28,653 nucleotides of DNA from JAWWPY01 sp964412845 (lineage in GTDB: Bacteria > Actinomycetota > Actinomycetes > Streptosporangiales > Streptosporangiaceae). Location of the stretch: positions 1 to 28,653 of the forward strand of contig CAYPQM010000088.1 of the NCBI GenBank assembly GCA_964412845.1. Reading direction: 5' to 3'. The position numbers were made by a program, and so were the translations under genes. Numbering within the stretch: position 1 is the stretch's first letter; every line of letters starts with the position of its first letter. Positions 1-7,527 of this stretch are shown here, one piece after another. Under the pieces are notes generated by a model that saw only the letters and a list, made by a program, of their open reading frames with translations, was not told the DNA's origin and did not search any database.

Positions 1-559
1 CGGCCGCGCGGGAACGGGCAAGTCGGCGCTCGCCCTGTGCGCCGGCCTTGAGGCGGTCATGGAGCGCAAGCAGCATCGCAAGGTGGTGGTGTTCCGCCCG
101 CTGTACGCGGTCGGCGGCCAGGAACTCGGCTACCTGCCGGGTTCAGAGGCGGACAAGATGAACCCGTGGGCCCAGGCGGTGTACGACACGCTGTCCGCGG
201 TGACATCCCAGGCCGTGATCGACGACGTGCTGGACAGGGACATGTTCGAGGTACTGCCGCTCACCCACATCCGGGGCCGTTCGCTGCATGACTCGTTCGT
301 CATCGTGGACGAGGCACAGTCGCTGGAGCGGGGCGTGCTGCTGACTGTCTTGTCCCGGATCGGGTCCGGGTCAAGGGTGGTGCTCACCCATGACATCGCG
401 CAACGGGACAATTTGCGGGTGGGCAGGCACGACGGCGTGGTCGCGGTCATCGAGAAGCTCAAGGGCCATCCGCTGTTCGCGCACGTGACCCTGGTCCGGT
501 CCGAACGGTCCCAGATTGCCGCGCTTGTCACCGAAATGCTGGAGGACTCCGGCTTGTAG
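1..559 (+). CDS. PhoH-family ATPase, C-terminal part (5' end outside window)
   Basis: The frame is open from base 2 and ends with TAG at 557-559, so the start lies upstream of the window. The first visible residues are a Walker A motif (GRAGTGKS). They are followed by SFVIVDEAQSL, the Walker B/DEAQ box, and then by a block (LSRIGSGSRVVLTHDIAQRDN) that matches the PhoH region preceding the C-terminal helix. This is the P-loop half of the PhoH family, which in actinobacteria is often preceded by a PIN domain (PhoH2/YlaK type); that part would be upstream and cannot be seen. PhoH2-type proteins are ATP-dependent RNA helicase/ribonucleases, so an RNA-processing role is an inference. The next gene starts about 50 bp downstream in the same direction. 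Confidence 0.9.
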   Translation, partial: GRAGTGKSALALCAGLEAVMERKQHRKVVVFRPLYAVGGQELGYLPGSEADKMNPWAQAVYDTLSAVTSQAVIDDVLDRDMFEVLPLTHIRGRSLHDSFVIVDEAQSLERGVLLTVLSRIGSGSRVVLTHDIAQRDNLRVGRHDGVVAVIEKLKGHPLFAHVTLVRSERSQIAALVTEMLEDSGL

Positions 560-608
560 CGGGCAGGGGTCACGCCGCCGCCGCCGGCACGGTACCGTGA
601 CCACCGAC

Positions 609-1682
609 ATGAACCATTCACCCCAGGCGCCCGGCCTCCCCGGGTACGCGCGGCCTGCGATCACCACCCGGACGCCGGTGTCCGTGGTCATGCCGGTGCG
701 TAATGAGGAGCGCCATCTCGAAGAGGCTGTCCGCAGCGTGCTCGGACAGGACTACCCCGCTGCGATTGAGGTTGTGCTCGCCGTGGGCCCGTCGCGGGAC
801 CGGACCCGCGATATAGCCGCACGGCTGGCGCAGGATGATGCGCGCATTACCGTCGTGGCCAATCCAACCGGGCGGATCCCCAACGCGGTCAATGCCGCGA
901 TCAAGGTGTCGCGGTACCCGATCATCGCGCGACTCGACGGCCACGCCCTGATCCCGGTGGGGTACCTGCAGCAGGCGGTGCGCACCTTGCAGGAGACCGG
1001 GGCGGACAACGTGGGCGGCATCATGGCCGCCGAAGGCGGCACGCCGTTCGAGGAGGCCGTGGCCTGGGCGATGACGTCCAAGGCGGGGGTCGGCGGGGCG
1101 AGGTTCCACACCGGGGGCCGGGCCGGGCCGGTGGACTCGGTGTACCTCGGCGTGTACCGGCGCGCGGCGATCGAGCAGGTCGGCGGCTACGACGAGGCCT
1201 ACCAGCGGGCCGAGGACTGGGAGATGAATCACCGGATCCGGCTGTCCGGCGGCCTGATCTGGTTCCAGCCGAAGCTCCGGGTGACCTACCGGCCGCGGGC
1301 CAGCGTGGCGGCCCTGGGCGCACAGTACTTTCACTACGGCCGGTGGCGGCGGGTGGTGGCCCGCCAGCACGCGGGCACGATCAACCTGCGTTACATGGCG
1401 CCCCCGGCCGCGGTGCTCGCGCTCGTGGCCGGGACCCTGGCCGGCCTGGCTGGGCTCACCGTCGGCCCGGGCTGGCTGGCCGCCGGGTTCGTCGCCCCGG
1501 CCGCCTACCTCGCCGGTGTGCTGGCGGTCGCGGCGATGGCGGCGCGCAGTGCACCCGCGCGGGTCGTGGCGCGGATCCCCATGGTCTTGCCGACGATGCA
1601 CGTCTGCTGGGGGGTCGGCTTCCTGACCAGCCCGCGCGGCCTGATCCCGGGCCGGGTGCCCGGCGGCGGGCCGCGCCGCTGA
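609..1682 (+). CDS. Glycosyltransferase family 2, membrane-anchored
   Basis: The 357-residue product opens with the GT2 (GT-A fold) signature PVSVVMPVRNEERHLEEAV, followed by a nucleotide-sugar site (ARLDGHAL, taking the place of DXD) and a late acidic motif RAEDWEMNHRIR that fits the catalytic ED. The last ~100 residues contain two or three hydrophobic segments, so the enzyme is probably held at the inner face of the membrane. It should transfer a sugar from a nucleotide donor to a lipid-linked or polymer acceptor; the sugar cannot be told from sequence. I chose ATG 609. An in-frame GTG at 597 is possible, while an earlier start at 516 would run into the PhoH gene. It is the first gene of the putative surface-polymer block and converges on the cytidylyltransferase gene downstream. 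Confidence 0.85.
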   Translation: MNHSPQAPGLPGYARPAITTRTPVSVVMPVRNEERHLEEAVRSVLGQDYPAAIEVVLAVGPSRDRTRDIAARLAQDDARITVVANPTGRIPNAVNAAIKVSRYPIIARLDGHALIPVGYLQQAVRTLQETGADNVGGIMAAEGGTPFEEAVAWAMTSKAGVGGARFHTGGRAGPVDSVYLGVYRRAAIEQVGGYDEAYQRAEDWEMNHRIRLSGGLIWFQPKLRVTYRPRASVAALGAQYFHYGRWRRVVARQHAGTINLRYMAPPAAVLALVAGTLAGLAGLTVGPGWLAAGFVAPAAYLAGVLAVAAMAARSAPARVVARIPMVLPTMHVCWGVGFLTSPRGLIPGRVPGGGPRR

Positions 1683-1737
1683 GGGACGGCATCACTGAGG
1701 GACGGCAGGCAGCGGGATCCATCAGCGGGAGGCCAGC

Positions 1738-2436
1738 TCAGCTGGTGAGCAGGGACTCCGCGACCCTGAGATCGTGCGGATAGGTGATCTTCATGTTCCG
1801 CTCGCTGCCGGGGACGACGGCGATGGGCACCTCGGGCAGGTAGCGCAGCACGACGCCGCAGTCGTCCGTGGACGCCAGGTCGGTGAAGGCCGGATCGGCC
1901 CGCGCCAGTTCGTAGGCGCGGCGGATCACCTGGAGCCGGAATCCCTGCGGCGTCTGGCAGCGGCGCAGCCGGTCACGTCTCGGCATGGCCGTCATGATCT
2001 CGTCGTCATCCACGATCACGATCGTGTCGGAGGCCGGCACCGCCACGCCGACCGCCTGGCGCGTGCGCAGCGCCGTCACGCAGTCCGCGATGATGCGCTG
2101 GTCGACCAGTGGCCGCGCGGCGTCATGGAAGAGCACGTCGCACTCCTCGCCGCCAAGTTCCGCGATGGCCCGCCGGGTGGACTCCGGCCGGGTGGCGCCG
2201 CCCTCGATGACGCCCATGACCTTCCGGAAGCCGTCGGCCGCGAGCAGGTCCGCTACCGGACCGGCATGGCCCGCGGCCATGACGACCAGGATCGCGGCCA
2301 CGCCGGGGGCCTCCTCGAAAGCGGCCACGGAGTGCTCGATCAGGGTCCGGCCGGCCAGCGGAAGCAACTGCTTCGGCAGTCCTGAGCCGAACCGCTGGCC
2401 CGAGCCGCCCGCGAGCACGACCGCCACCGTCCGCAT
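1738..2436 (-). CDS. IspD/TarI-family cytidylyltransferase
   Basis: The 232-residue protein has the full IspD/TarI pattern: N-terminal LAGGSGQRFG with LPKQ (CTP binding, residues ~8-23), EGGATRPES, FHDAARPLV, CQTPQGF and C-terminal NMKITYPHDLRVAE. Members transfer CMP from CTP to a polyol phosphate: methylerythritol 4-phosphate for IspD, ribitol 5-phosphate for TarI. No ispF or other MEP gene is adjacent. Its neighbours are a polyol-phosphate dehydrogenase, a CDP-alcohol transferase and glycosyltransferases, so a TarI-like role making a CDP-alditol for a wall polymer is more likely than isoprenoid synthesis, but motif reading alone cannot separate the two. The gene is divergent from the 2586 gene with a 149-bp spacer, and convergent with the GT2 gene. 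Confidence 0.85.
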   Translation of the reverse strand: MRTVAVVLAGGSGQRFGSGLPKQLLPLAGRTLIEHSVAAFEEAPGVAAILVVMAAGHAGPVADLLAADGFRKVMGVIEGGATRPESTRRAIAELGGEECDVLFHDAARPLVDQRIIADCVTALRTRQAVGVAVPASDTIVIVDDDEIMTAMPRRDRLRRCQTPQGFRLQVIRRAYELARADPAFTDLASTDDCGVVLRYLPEVPIAVVPGSERNMKITYPHDLRVAESLLTS

Positions 2437-2585
2437 GAGCCGGACTCTACTGCGCGGGCCTGTCGCGGCCGCGCACGCGGGACTCGCGCGCGCCGGGGCG
2501 GTACTGTGCGTAGCGAAACGAGTACGCGAATGTTCAGATCGACGATCACCGCTGGCGTGGCTGACTGACCGCTGGGAGAGTGGGC

Positions 2586-3914
2586 ATGACCGTGGCCGTG
2601 GCCGTCAGCGTGCTCCCCCGCCGGATGGCGGGCTGGGCCGCCCGCCGGTCACTGGCGCCGAACGCGCTCACCGGGATCGGGCTGGCCTGCAGCCTGTGCG
2701 CCGCCGCCTGGTTCACCGCGGGGACCCGGCCTGCTGCGCTGGGCGGGGGGCTCGCCTTGGCGGCCGGATACCTGGCGCGCCGGATAGGCGCTCAGATCGT
2801 CGCGGCCCGCGAGGCAGGCGGTGCGGCCTGGGACGCCGCGGGGGCCGCTGCCGATGACCGGCTCATGCTGGCCGCCTTCGAGGGCTGGCTGGCCGGCCTC
2901 TGCGCCGCGATCGGCGAACTCGCCAGCTACGCCGGGCTTGCCGTCGGCGCGCAGGCCAGCCAGCGGCCGGGCATCTGGGTCCTGGCCACCGAAGCGGCGA
3001 TCACCCTGTCCCTCAGCCAGATGGTCCGGCTGTGCCAGCCGGCCGGGCCAGCGCCCGGCCAGTCGCCCGGCCAGTCATCCGGCCAGTCGCCCGGCCAGCC
3101 GCCCGGCACGGGCCGGCCATCGCCCTGGCTCTGGGCGAACCATCTGCTCACCCTGCCGGCCACGGCGCGGGTCGCCGTGATCGTGCTCACGGCGCCGCTC
3201 TGGGGGGCGCGGATCACCTTCCTGGCCCTCGTCGTGTCCGGTGCGGTCGGCACGGTGTGGGTGCTGGCCCGGAGCTTCTGGACGCTCAGCCGGCGGGCGT
3301 TGGCTAGCCGTGGGAATGGCGAGAGCGGGCCGCCGGGTGGCACTCGCCCGGTCCTCGGCATGATCGCGGCCTGCCGTGACGACGGGCCGGTCGCCCGGCT
3401 GGCCGGCCGGATCGTCCAGGGCCAGCTGGCGCCGCTTCCCCCCGCGCTGGCCGGGCTGGCCGGGACCGTCCTGCTGGCGGCACTCGGGCTGCGCAACCTG
3501 CCCGGCATCCTCGCCCTCGCGCCCGTGGCCGCCATGCTGCTGGCCGCGGTCGGCGCGAGCCACCGGCACGATGGCCCGCTGGACTGGCTCGTGCCGCCGG
3601 TATTGCAGGCCACTCAGTACATCTACCTGGCCGCGCTCGGTTTCTCCGTTGGCGTGCCCGGTCCGGTCACGTTCGGGCTGATCTGCCTGATCGCCCTGCG
3701 CCAGCGCGACGTCGCGGGCCGGGCCCGGCTGGGTAGCTGGCCCGGGCAGCGGGCTGGGCTGGGCTGGGACGGCCGGATCCTGGTGGTGGGGCTGGGCGTC
3801 TTGCTCGGCGTCGTCACGTTCGCCTACCTCGCACTGGCGGCGTATCTTGGGGTGCTCTTGTGCAGGGTCAGCCTGTCCGGCTGGCTCGCCACCACGGAAG
3901 GAGAGCGCCGGTGA
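2586..3914 (+). CDS. DUF5941-like polytopic membrane protein
   Basis: The 442-residue, very hydrophobic protein has about eight membrane segments. The N-terminal stretch SLAPNALTGIGLACSL resembles the first helix of CDP-alcohol phosphotransferases, yet the D-x2-D-G catalytic motif is absent, so this part is either degenerate or only superficially similar. The C-terminal half (WLVPPVLQATQYIYLAALGF onward) resembles the actinobacterial DUF5941 family as I remember it; in some genomes that domain is fused to a nucleotidyltransferase. Here the nucleotidyltransferase is the very next gene, with a GTGA overlap at 3911-3914, which supports joint function. ATG 2586 is chosen because GGGAG lies 7 nt upstream; GTG 2580 would overlap that ribosome site. 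A soluble linker at residues ~157-174 is a PGQS repeat. The biochemical role is unknown. Confidence 0.6.
   Translation: MTVAVAVSVLPRRMAGWAARRSLAPNALTGIGLACSLCAAAWFTAGTRPAALGGGLALAAGYLARRIGAQIVAAREAGGAAWDAAGAAADDRLMLAAFEGWLAGLCAAIGELASYAGLAVGAQASQRPGIWVLATEAAITLSLSQMVRLCQPAGPAPGQSPGQSSGQSPGQPPGTGRPSPWLWANHLLTLPATARVAVIVLTAPLWGARITFLALVVSGAVGTVWVLARSFWTLSRRALASRGNGESGPPGGTRPVLGMIAACRDDGPVARLAGRIVQGQLAPLPPALAGLAGTVLLAALGLRNLPGILALAPVAAMLLAAVGASHRHDGPLDWLVPPVLQATQYIYLAALGFSVGVPGPVTFGLICLIALRQRDVAGRARLGSWPGQRAGLGWDGRILVVGLGVLLGVVTFAYLALAAYLGVLLCRVSLSGWLATTEGERR
3054..3107 (+). repeat. 12-bp coding tandem repeat (PGQS linker)
   Basis: Four and a half units of CCCGGCCAGTCG and close variants lie in frame and encode PGQS-PGQS-SGQS-PGQP-PG. 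They sit in a hydrophilic loop of the DUF5941-like protein. Copy number is probably variable between strains (inference). Confidence 0.85.
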
Positions 3915-4663
3915 TCGGCATGGTGCTGGCGGCTGGTGCGGGGCGGCGGCTCCGCCCGGACACTGACGTGCTGCCTAAGACGCTGCTGCCGGTAGCCGGG
4001 CAGACCACGATCCTCGACATCGCGCTGCGCAACCTCGCCGCGGTGGGACTGGGCGAGGTGGTGATCGTGGTCGGCCATGGCGCGGGCGTGATCAGCGACC
4101 GGGCCGCCGACCTGGAGGCGGCGCACGGGGTGGCGCTCACCCTGGTGCACAACGACCGGGCGCAGGAGTGGAACAACGCCTATTCGCTCTGGCTGGCCCG
4201 TGAGTACTTCGGCCGCGGCGTGCTGCTGGTCAACGGCGACACCGTGCATCCGGTCAGTGTGGAGAAGACACTGCTGGCGGCCCAGGCGGAACGCAGCGGG
4301 CCGGGCGCCGCGGACATCATCCTCGCCGTGGACAACGTGAAGCGGCTCGGGGACGAGGAGATGAAGGTCGTCCTCGATGAGCGGGGCCTGCTGGCCCGGA
4401 TCACCAAGCAGATGGACCCGGCCCGCGCGTTCGGCGAGTACATCGGGGCCACGCTGATCGCCCCGGCCGCGGCCGCCCCGCTGGCCAGCGCGCTGGAGGC
4501 CACCTGGCGCCGTGATCCCGGCCTGTATTACGAGGACGGATACCAGGAGTTCACCGACCGGGGAGAGGCGGTCGCGGTGACCCCGATCGGCGCTCTTGAC
4601 TGGGTAGAGGTGGACAACCACGAGGACCTGCGCCGGGCCCGGGAGATCGCCCCACACTGCTAG
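3911..4663 (+). CDS. LicC-like sugar/choline-phosphate nucleotidyltransferase
   Basis: The 250-residue protein starts MIGMVLAAGAGRRLRP with LPKTLLPV, the NTP-transferase signature. It continues with a NNAYSLWLA motif typical of phosphocholine/inositol-phosphate cytidylyltransferases (LicC, IPCT), LVNGDTVHP (metal-binding Asp) and DWVEVDNHEDLRRA at the C-terminus. It should activate a phosphorylated alcohol or sugar with CTP or another NTP in the cytosol, feeding the CDP-alcohol transferase two genes downstream. GTG 3911 is used: it overlaps the previous stop as GTGA and has GGAAGGAGAG about 6 nt upstream, while an upstream in-frame start at 3860 lies inside the previous gene. The exact substrate is not readable from the sequence. 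Confidence 0.8.
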   Translation: MIGMVLAAGAGRRLRPDTDVLPKTLLPVAGQTTILDIALRNLAAVGLGEVVIVVGHGAGVISDRAADLEAAHGVALTLVHNDRAQEWNNAYSLWLAREYFGRGVLLVNGDTVHPVSVEKTLLAAQAERSGPGAADIILAVDNVKRLGDEEMKVVLDERGLLARITKQMDPARAFGEYIGATLIAPAAAAPLASALEATWRRDPGLYYEDGYQEFTDRGEAVAVTPIGALDWVEVDNHEDLRRAREIAPHC

Positions 4664-4777
4664 TCTGTGTCACTCTTAGTCTGGCGGGTGGCTGCCGTTC
4701 GCGGATATGTGGTCTGCTGTTCCCTTTCTGGACACCACCACACGCACAAGACCGCGCGCCCACAAGAGAGGACGCCC

Positions 4778-5830
4778 ATGCCGCTGCTGGCCCGGCTAAT
4801 TCCCGCGCCGCTGGTCGTGGACGTGCGGCGCGGCGCGATCGCGGAACTCGGCGCGCTGCTCGCTGACCGGCGGATCGCGACCGAGGGCCGGGTGGCGGTC
4901 GCGGTGGGGCCCAGCCAGGGCGACAGCATCGTCGCCCAGCTGGAGCTGGGCGCGGCCGAAGTCTTCCGGGTGGAGGACGGGACCGTGGACAGCGGGGTCC
5001 GCCTGGGCAAGCGGCTACGGGCCGGCGCCTACGAGGCGGTGGCGGGCATCGGCGGCGGCAAGACGATCGACGTCACGAAGTTCGCCGCGAACATGGCTGG
5101 CATACCGATGGTCGCCGTGGCCACGAACCTGGCCCACGACGGGATCGCCTCGCCGGTCAGCTCGCTGGAGCATGAGTCGGGCAAGGGGTCTTACGGGGTG
5201 GCGCCGCCGGTGGCGGTCATCGTGGACCTGGACCGCGTGCACGCGGCGCCGGAGCGCCTGGTGCGGGCCGGGATCGGAGATGTGATCAGCAACCTGTCGG
5301 CCATCGCCGACTGGGAACTCAGTGCCGCGGACACGGGGGAGCGGCTTGATGGGCTGGCGGTGACGCTGGCCCGGACCGCCGCGCACGCCGTGCTGCACCA
5401 GCCGGGCACGGTGGAGTCCGACGAGTTCCTGACGGTGCTGGCCGAAGCGCTGATCCTGTCCGGGGTGGCGATGACCGTGGCTGGGTCAAGCCGCCCGGCC
5501 AGCGGCGGTGACCACGAGATCATGCATGCGATCGACAAGCTGTATCCCGACGCCGGCCACCACGGCGAGCTGGCGGGCATCGGCGCCCTGTTCTGCGGTT
5601 ACCTGCGAGGCGACGCGGCGCAGCAGGAATCCGTCTCCGCCTGCCTGGCCCGGCACGGGCTGCCCAGGATCCCGGCCGAGCTGGGGCTGTCGGCGGCGGA
5701 CTTCACCAAGGCGGTCGTGTGCGCGCCGGCCACCAGGCCCGGGCGGTACACGATCCTGGAGCACCTCGGCCTGACCGAGGCCGAAGCGGGCGAACGGGTG
5801 GAGGGGTATGTCCGGTCCATCACTGGCTGA
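4778..5830 (+). CDS. Glycerol-1-phosphate dehydrogenase-like enzyme (Fe-ADH_2 family)
   Basis: The 350-residue protein matches the AraM/EgsA type of iron-containing alcohol dehydrogenase. It has GIGGGKTIDV (NAD(P) loop, residues ~90-99), NLAHDGIASP (~117-126), and plausible metal ligands Asp168 (AGIGD), His246 (GGDHE) and His262 (HHGE). The family reduces dihydroxyacetone phosphate to sn-glycerol 1-phosphate; relatives act on other polyol phosphates or cyclise sugars, so glycerol 1-phosphate is the best guess rather than proven. ATG 4778 is preceded by AGAGAGG at a good distance; an in-frame GTG at 4667 would add 37 unlikely residues. The gene overlaps the next one by 23 bp. It would supply the polyol phosphate used by the two nucleotidyltransferases and the CDP-alcohol transferase. 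Confidence 0.8.
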   Translation: MPLLARLIPAPLVVDVRRGAIAELGALLADRRIATEGRVAVAVGPSQGDSIVAQLELGAAEVFRVEDGTVDSGVRLGKRLRAGAYEAVAGIGGGKTIDVTKFAANMAGIPMVAVATNLAHDGIASPVSSLEHESGKGSYGVAPPVAVIVDLDRVHAAPERLVRAGIGDVISNLSAIADWELSAADTGERLDGLAVTLARTAAHAVLHQPGTVESDEFLTVLAEALILSGVAMTVAGSSRPASGGDHEIMHAIDKLYPDAGHHGELAGIGALFCGYLRGDAAQQESVSACLARHGLPRIPAELGLSAADFTKAVVCAPATRPGRYTILEHLGLTEAEAGERVEGYVRSITG

Positions 5831-6581
5831 TCTGAAGGCCGCCGGGCAACCGGTGTCGGTGATCAACAGGCTCAACGACGAGCACTGGGCCGGCCGGCTC
5901 TACATGCGGCGTATCTCGCCCCGCGCGACGTGGGTCTTCGCCCGGCTCGGCTGGTCGCCGAACGCGGTCACGACGGCGTTCATCGTCTGCGGCATCGCCG
6001 CCGGGGTCGCCATCGCTTTCGGCGGGCTGGCCACCGCCATCGCGGGCGCTGTGCTCATCCAGTTGTACCTGCTGTTCGACTGCTCCGACGGTGAGCTGGC
6101 GCGGTGGAGCGGGCGGACCTCCGCTACCGGTGTGTACCTGGATGGGATCGGCCATTACCTGGGCGAGGCGGCGCTGCTCACCGGGCTCGGCATCCGGGCC
6201 CAGGGGCACTTCACCGTCATCGGCGGGTACGTCACCGCCGGGCTCGCGGCGGCGCTGCTGTCGTCGCTGGTCAAGGCGGAGACCGACAACGTGATCGTGG
6301 CCCGGGCCAAGGCGGGCCTGGGCGGCGCGCACGGCGATGACGCCCTCGCGCCCACCGGTTCTGGCCTGGCCCTGGCCCGGCGGCTCGCCGCCGGGTTGCG
6401 GGTGCACCGGGTCATCCAGGCGGTCGAGCTCAGCGTGCTGATCCTGATCGCGGCGATCGTCGACGCCGCGACCGGCGGACTGGCCGCGACCCGCGTGCTG
6501 ACCATCGCCAGCCTGGTCATCGCGGCGCTGATGGTCGTCGCGCACCTGCTGGCCATCGTGGCGTCCCGGAGGTTGCGGTGA
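5808..6581 (+). CDS. CDP-alcohol phosphotransferase family membrane enzyme
   Basis: The 257-residue protein has about six membrane segments. The family motif is D-x2-D-G-x2-A-R-x8-G-x3-D-x3-D, and here residues 91-116 read DCSDGELARW, then G108, YLD112, then GIGH116. D91, D94, G95, A98, R99, G108 and D112 are all present, but the last Asp, usually named as the general base, is His116 (CAT at 6153-6155). The family moves a phosphoalcohol from a CDP-alcohol to an acceptor hydroxyl at the cytosolic membrane face. Its place between the G1P dehydrogenase-like gene (23-bp overlap) and a GT2 gene (GTGA overlap, 6578-6581) fits a polyol-phosphate transfer step. The His change is either a subfamily trait or loss of activity; the otherwise intact motif favours the first. 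Confidence 0.88.
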   Translation: MSGPSLADLKAAGQPVSVINRLNDEHWAGRLYMRRISPRATWVFARLGWSPNAVTTAFIVCGIAAGVAIAFGGLATAIAGAVLIQLYLLFDCSDGELARWSGRTSATGVYLDGIGHYLGEAALLTGLGIRAQGHFTVIGGYVTAGLAAALLSSLVKAETDNVIVARAKAGLGGAHGDDALAPTGSGLALARRLAAGLRVHRVIQAVELSVLILIAAIVDAATGGLAATRVLTIASLVIAALMVVAHLLAIVASRRLR

Positions 6582-7435
6582 AGCTCTCCTGCGTGATCCT
6601 GACCATGGGCGACCGCCCCGCCGAACTCGACCGGGCCATCGCGAGTGCCATGGCGCAGCGGGACGTGGATCTCGAAGTGGTCATCGTCGGCAACGGCACC
6701 GACGTGCCGTCGGCGCCGTCCGAGGTGACGGTGGTCCGGCTGGCCGAGAACGCGGGCGTGGCCGGCGGCCGCAATGCCGGCGTCGACGCGTGCACCGGCG
6801 ACGTCGTCCTCTTTCTCGATGACGACGGGTGGTACCACGACCCGGGGGTCGGCGCCTACGTGGCCAGCCGGTTCGCTGCTGACCCGGAGCTGGCGGTGAT
6901 GTCGTTCCGTGTCGTCCATCCTGAGGGCGGCCCGTCCGCGCGCTGGCATGTGCCGCGGCTGCGGGCCGGTGACCCGGAGCGGTCCTCCGAGGTGACCACG
7001 TTCGCCGGCGGAGCCTGTGCCGTCCGCCGCTCTGCCTACCTGGAGGCGGGCGGGCTGCCGGCGGTGTTCTTCTACGCGCACGAGGAGACCGACCTCGCCT
7101 GGCGGCTGCTCGGCCTGGGCTACCGGCTCGAGTACGACGCGGCCGCGCAGATGTGCCATCACGCGCTGCCGAACGCCAGGCACGCCTCGTTCTTCAAGCT
7201 CGACGGGCGGAACCGGGTATTGCTGGCCCGCCGGAACTTGCCGTGGCCGTTGGCCGTCTTGTACCTAACTGACTGGTTTGCGCTTACTGTGCTGAGGGAA
7301 CGTTCGGCTGTTGTATTGCGCGCGTGGCTGGCTGGATTCGCCGAGGGGTGGCGAATGGATTCCGGGCAGCGGCGGAGGATGTCTCTTCGCACCGCGTGGC
7401 GGATGACCCGTACGGGGCGGCCGCCGGTGATCTGA
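6578..7435 (+). CDS. Glycosyltransferase family 2
   Basis: The 285-residue protein starts at a GTG overlapping the previous stop. It has the GT2 N-terminus KLSCVILTMGDRPAELDRAI, the donor-site segment NAGVAGGRNAGVDACTGDVVLFLDDDGWYHDP with DDD as the metal-binding DXD motif, and YAHEETDLAWRLLGLGYR as the catalytic ED region. It resembles the rhamnosyl- or galactofuranosyl-transferase-like GT2 group that modifies surface glycans, but the sugar cannot be assigned. There is no strong membrane segment. It is the last gene of the tightly coupled run that begins at 2586. Codons near the 3' end (7260-7340) are slightly less GC-rich than the rest. Confidence 0.88.
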   Translation: MKLSCVILTMGDRPAELDRAIASAMAQRDVDLEVVIVGNGTDVPSAPSEVTVVRLAENAGVAGGRNAGVDACTGDVVLFLDDDGWYHDPGVGAYVASRFAADPELAVMSFRVVHPEGGPSARWHVPRLRAGDPERSSEVTTFAGGACAVRRSAYLEAGGLPAVFFYAHEETDLAWRLLGLGYRLEYDAAAQMCHHALPNARHASFFKLDGRNRVLLARRNLPWPLAVLYLTDWFALTVLRERSAVVLRAWLAGFAEGWRMDSGQRRRMSLRTAWRMTRTGRPPVI

Positions 7436-7527
7436 GTTTCATCAGCGAAGGCTGGTGACTCCCGGGGTGCCGGCCGGGCGCGAGATCAATGCCCGGCTAC
7501 GATCTCCTCAGTGGAGGGTGCATCTCT

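Noticed and set aside
618..1601. Long minus-strand open frame antisense to the first GT2 gene
   Set aside because: Its Arg/His/Gly-rich content is the usual shadow of a high-GC gene on the other strand, with no motif and no ribosome site.
3860..3910. Upstream start for the LicC-like nucleotidyltransferase
   Set aside because: It would add 17 residues before the MVLAAGAG core and lie inside the previous gene; GTG 3911 has a ribosome site and the usual overlap.
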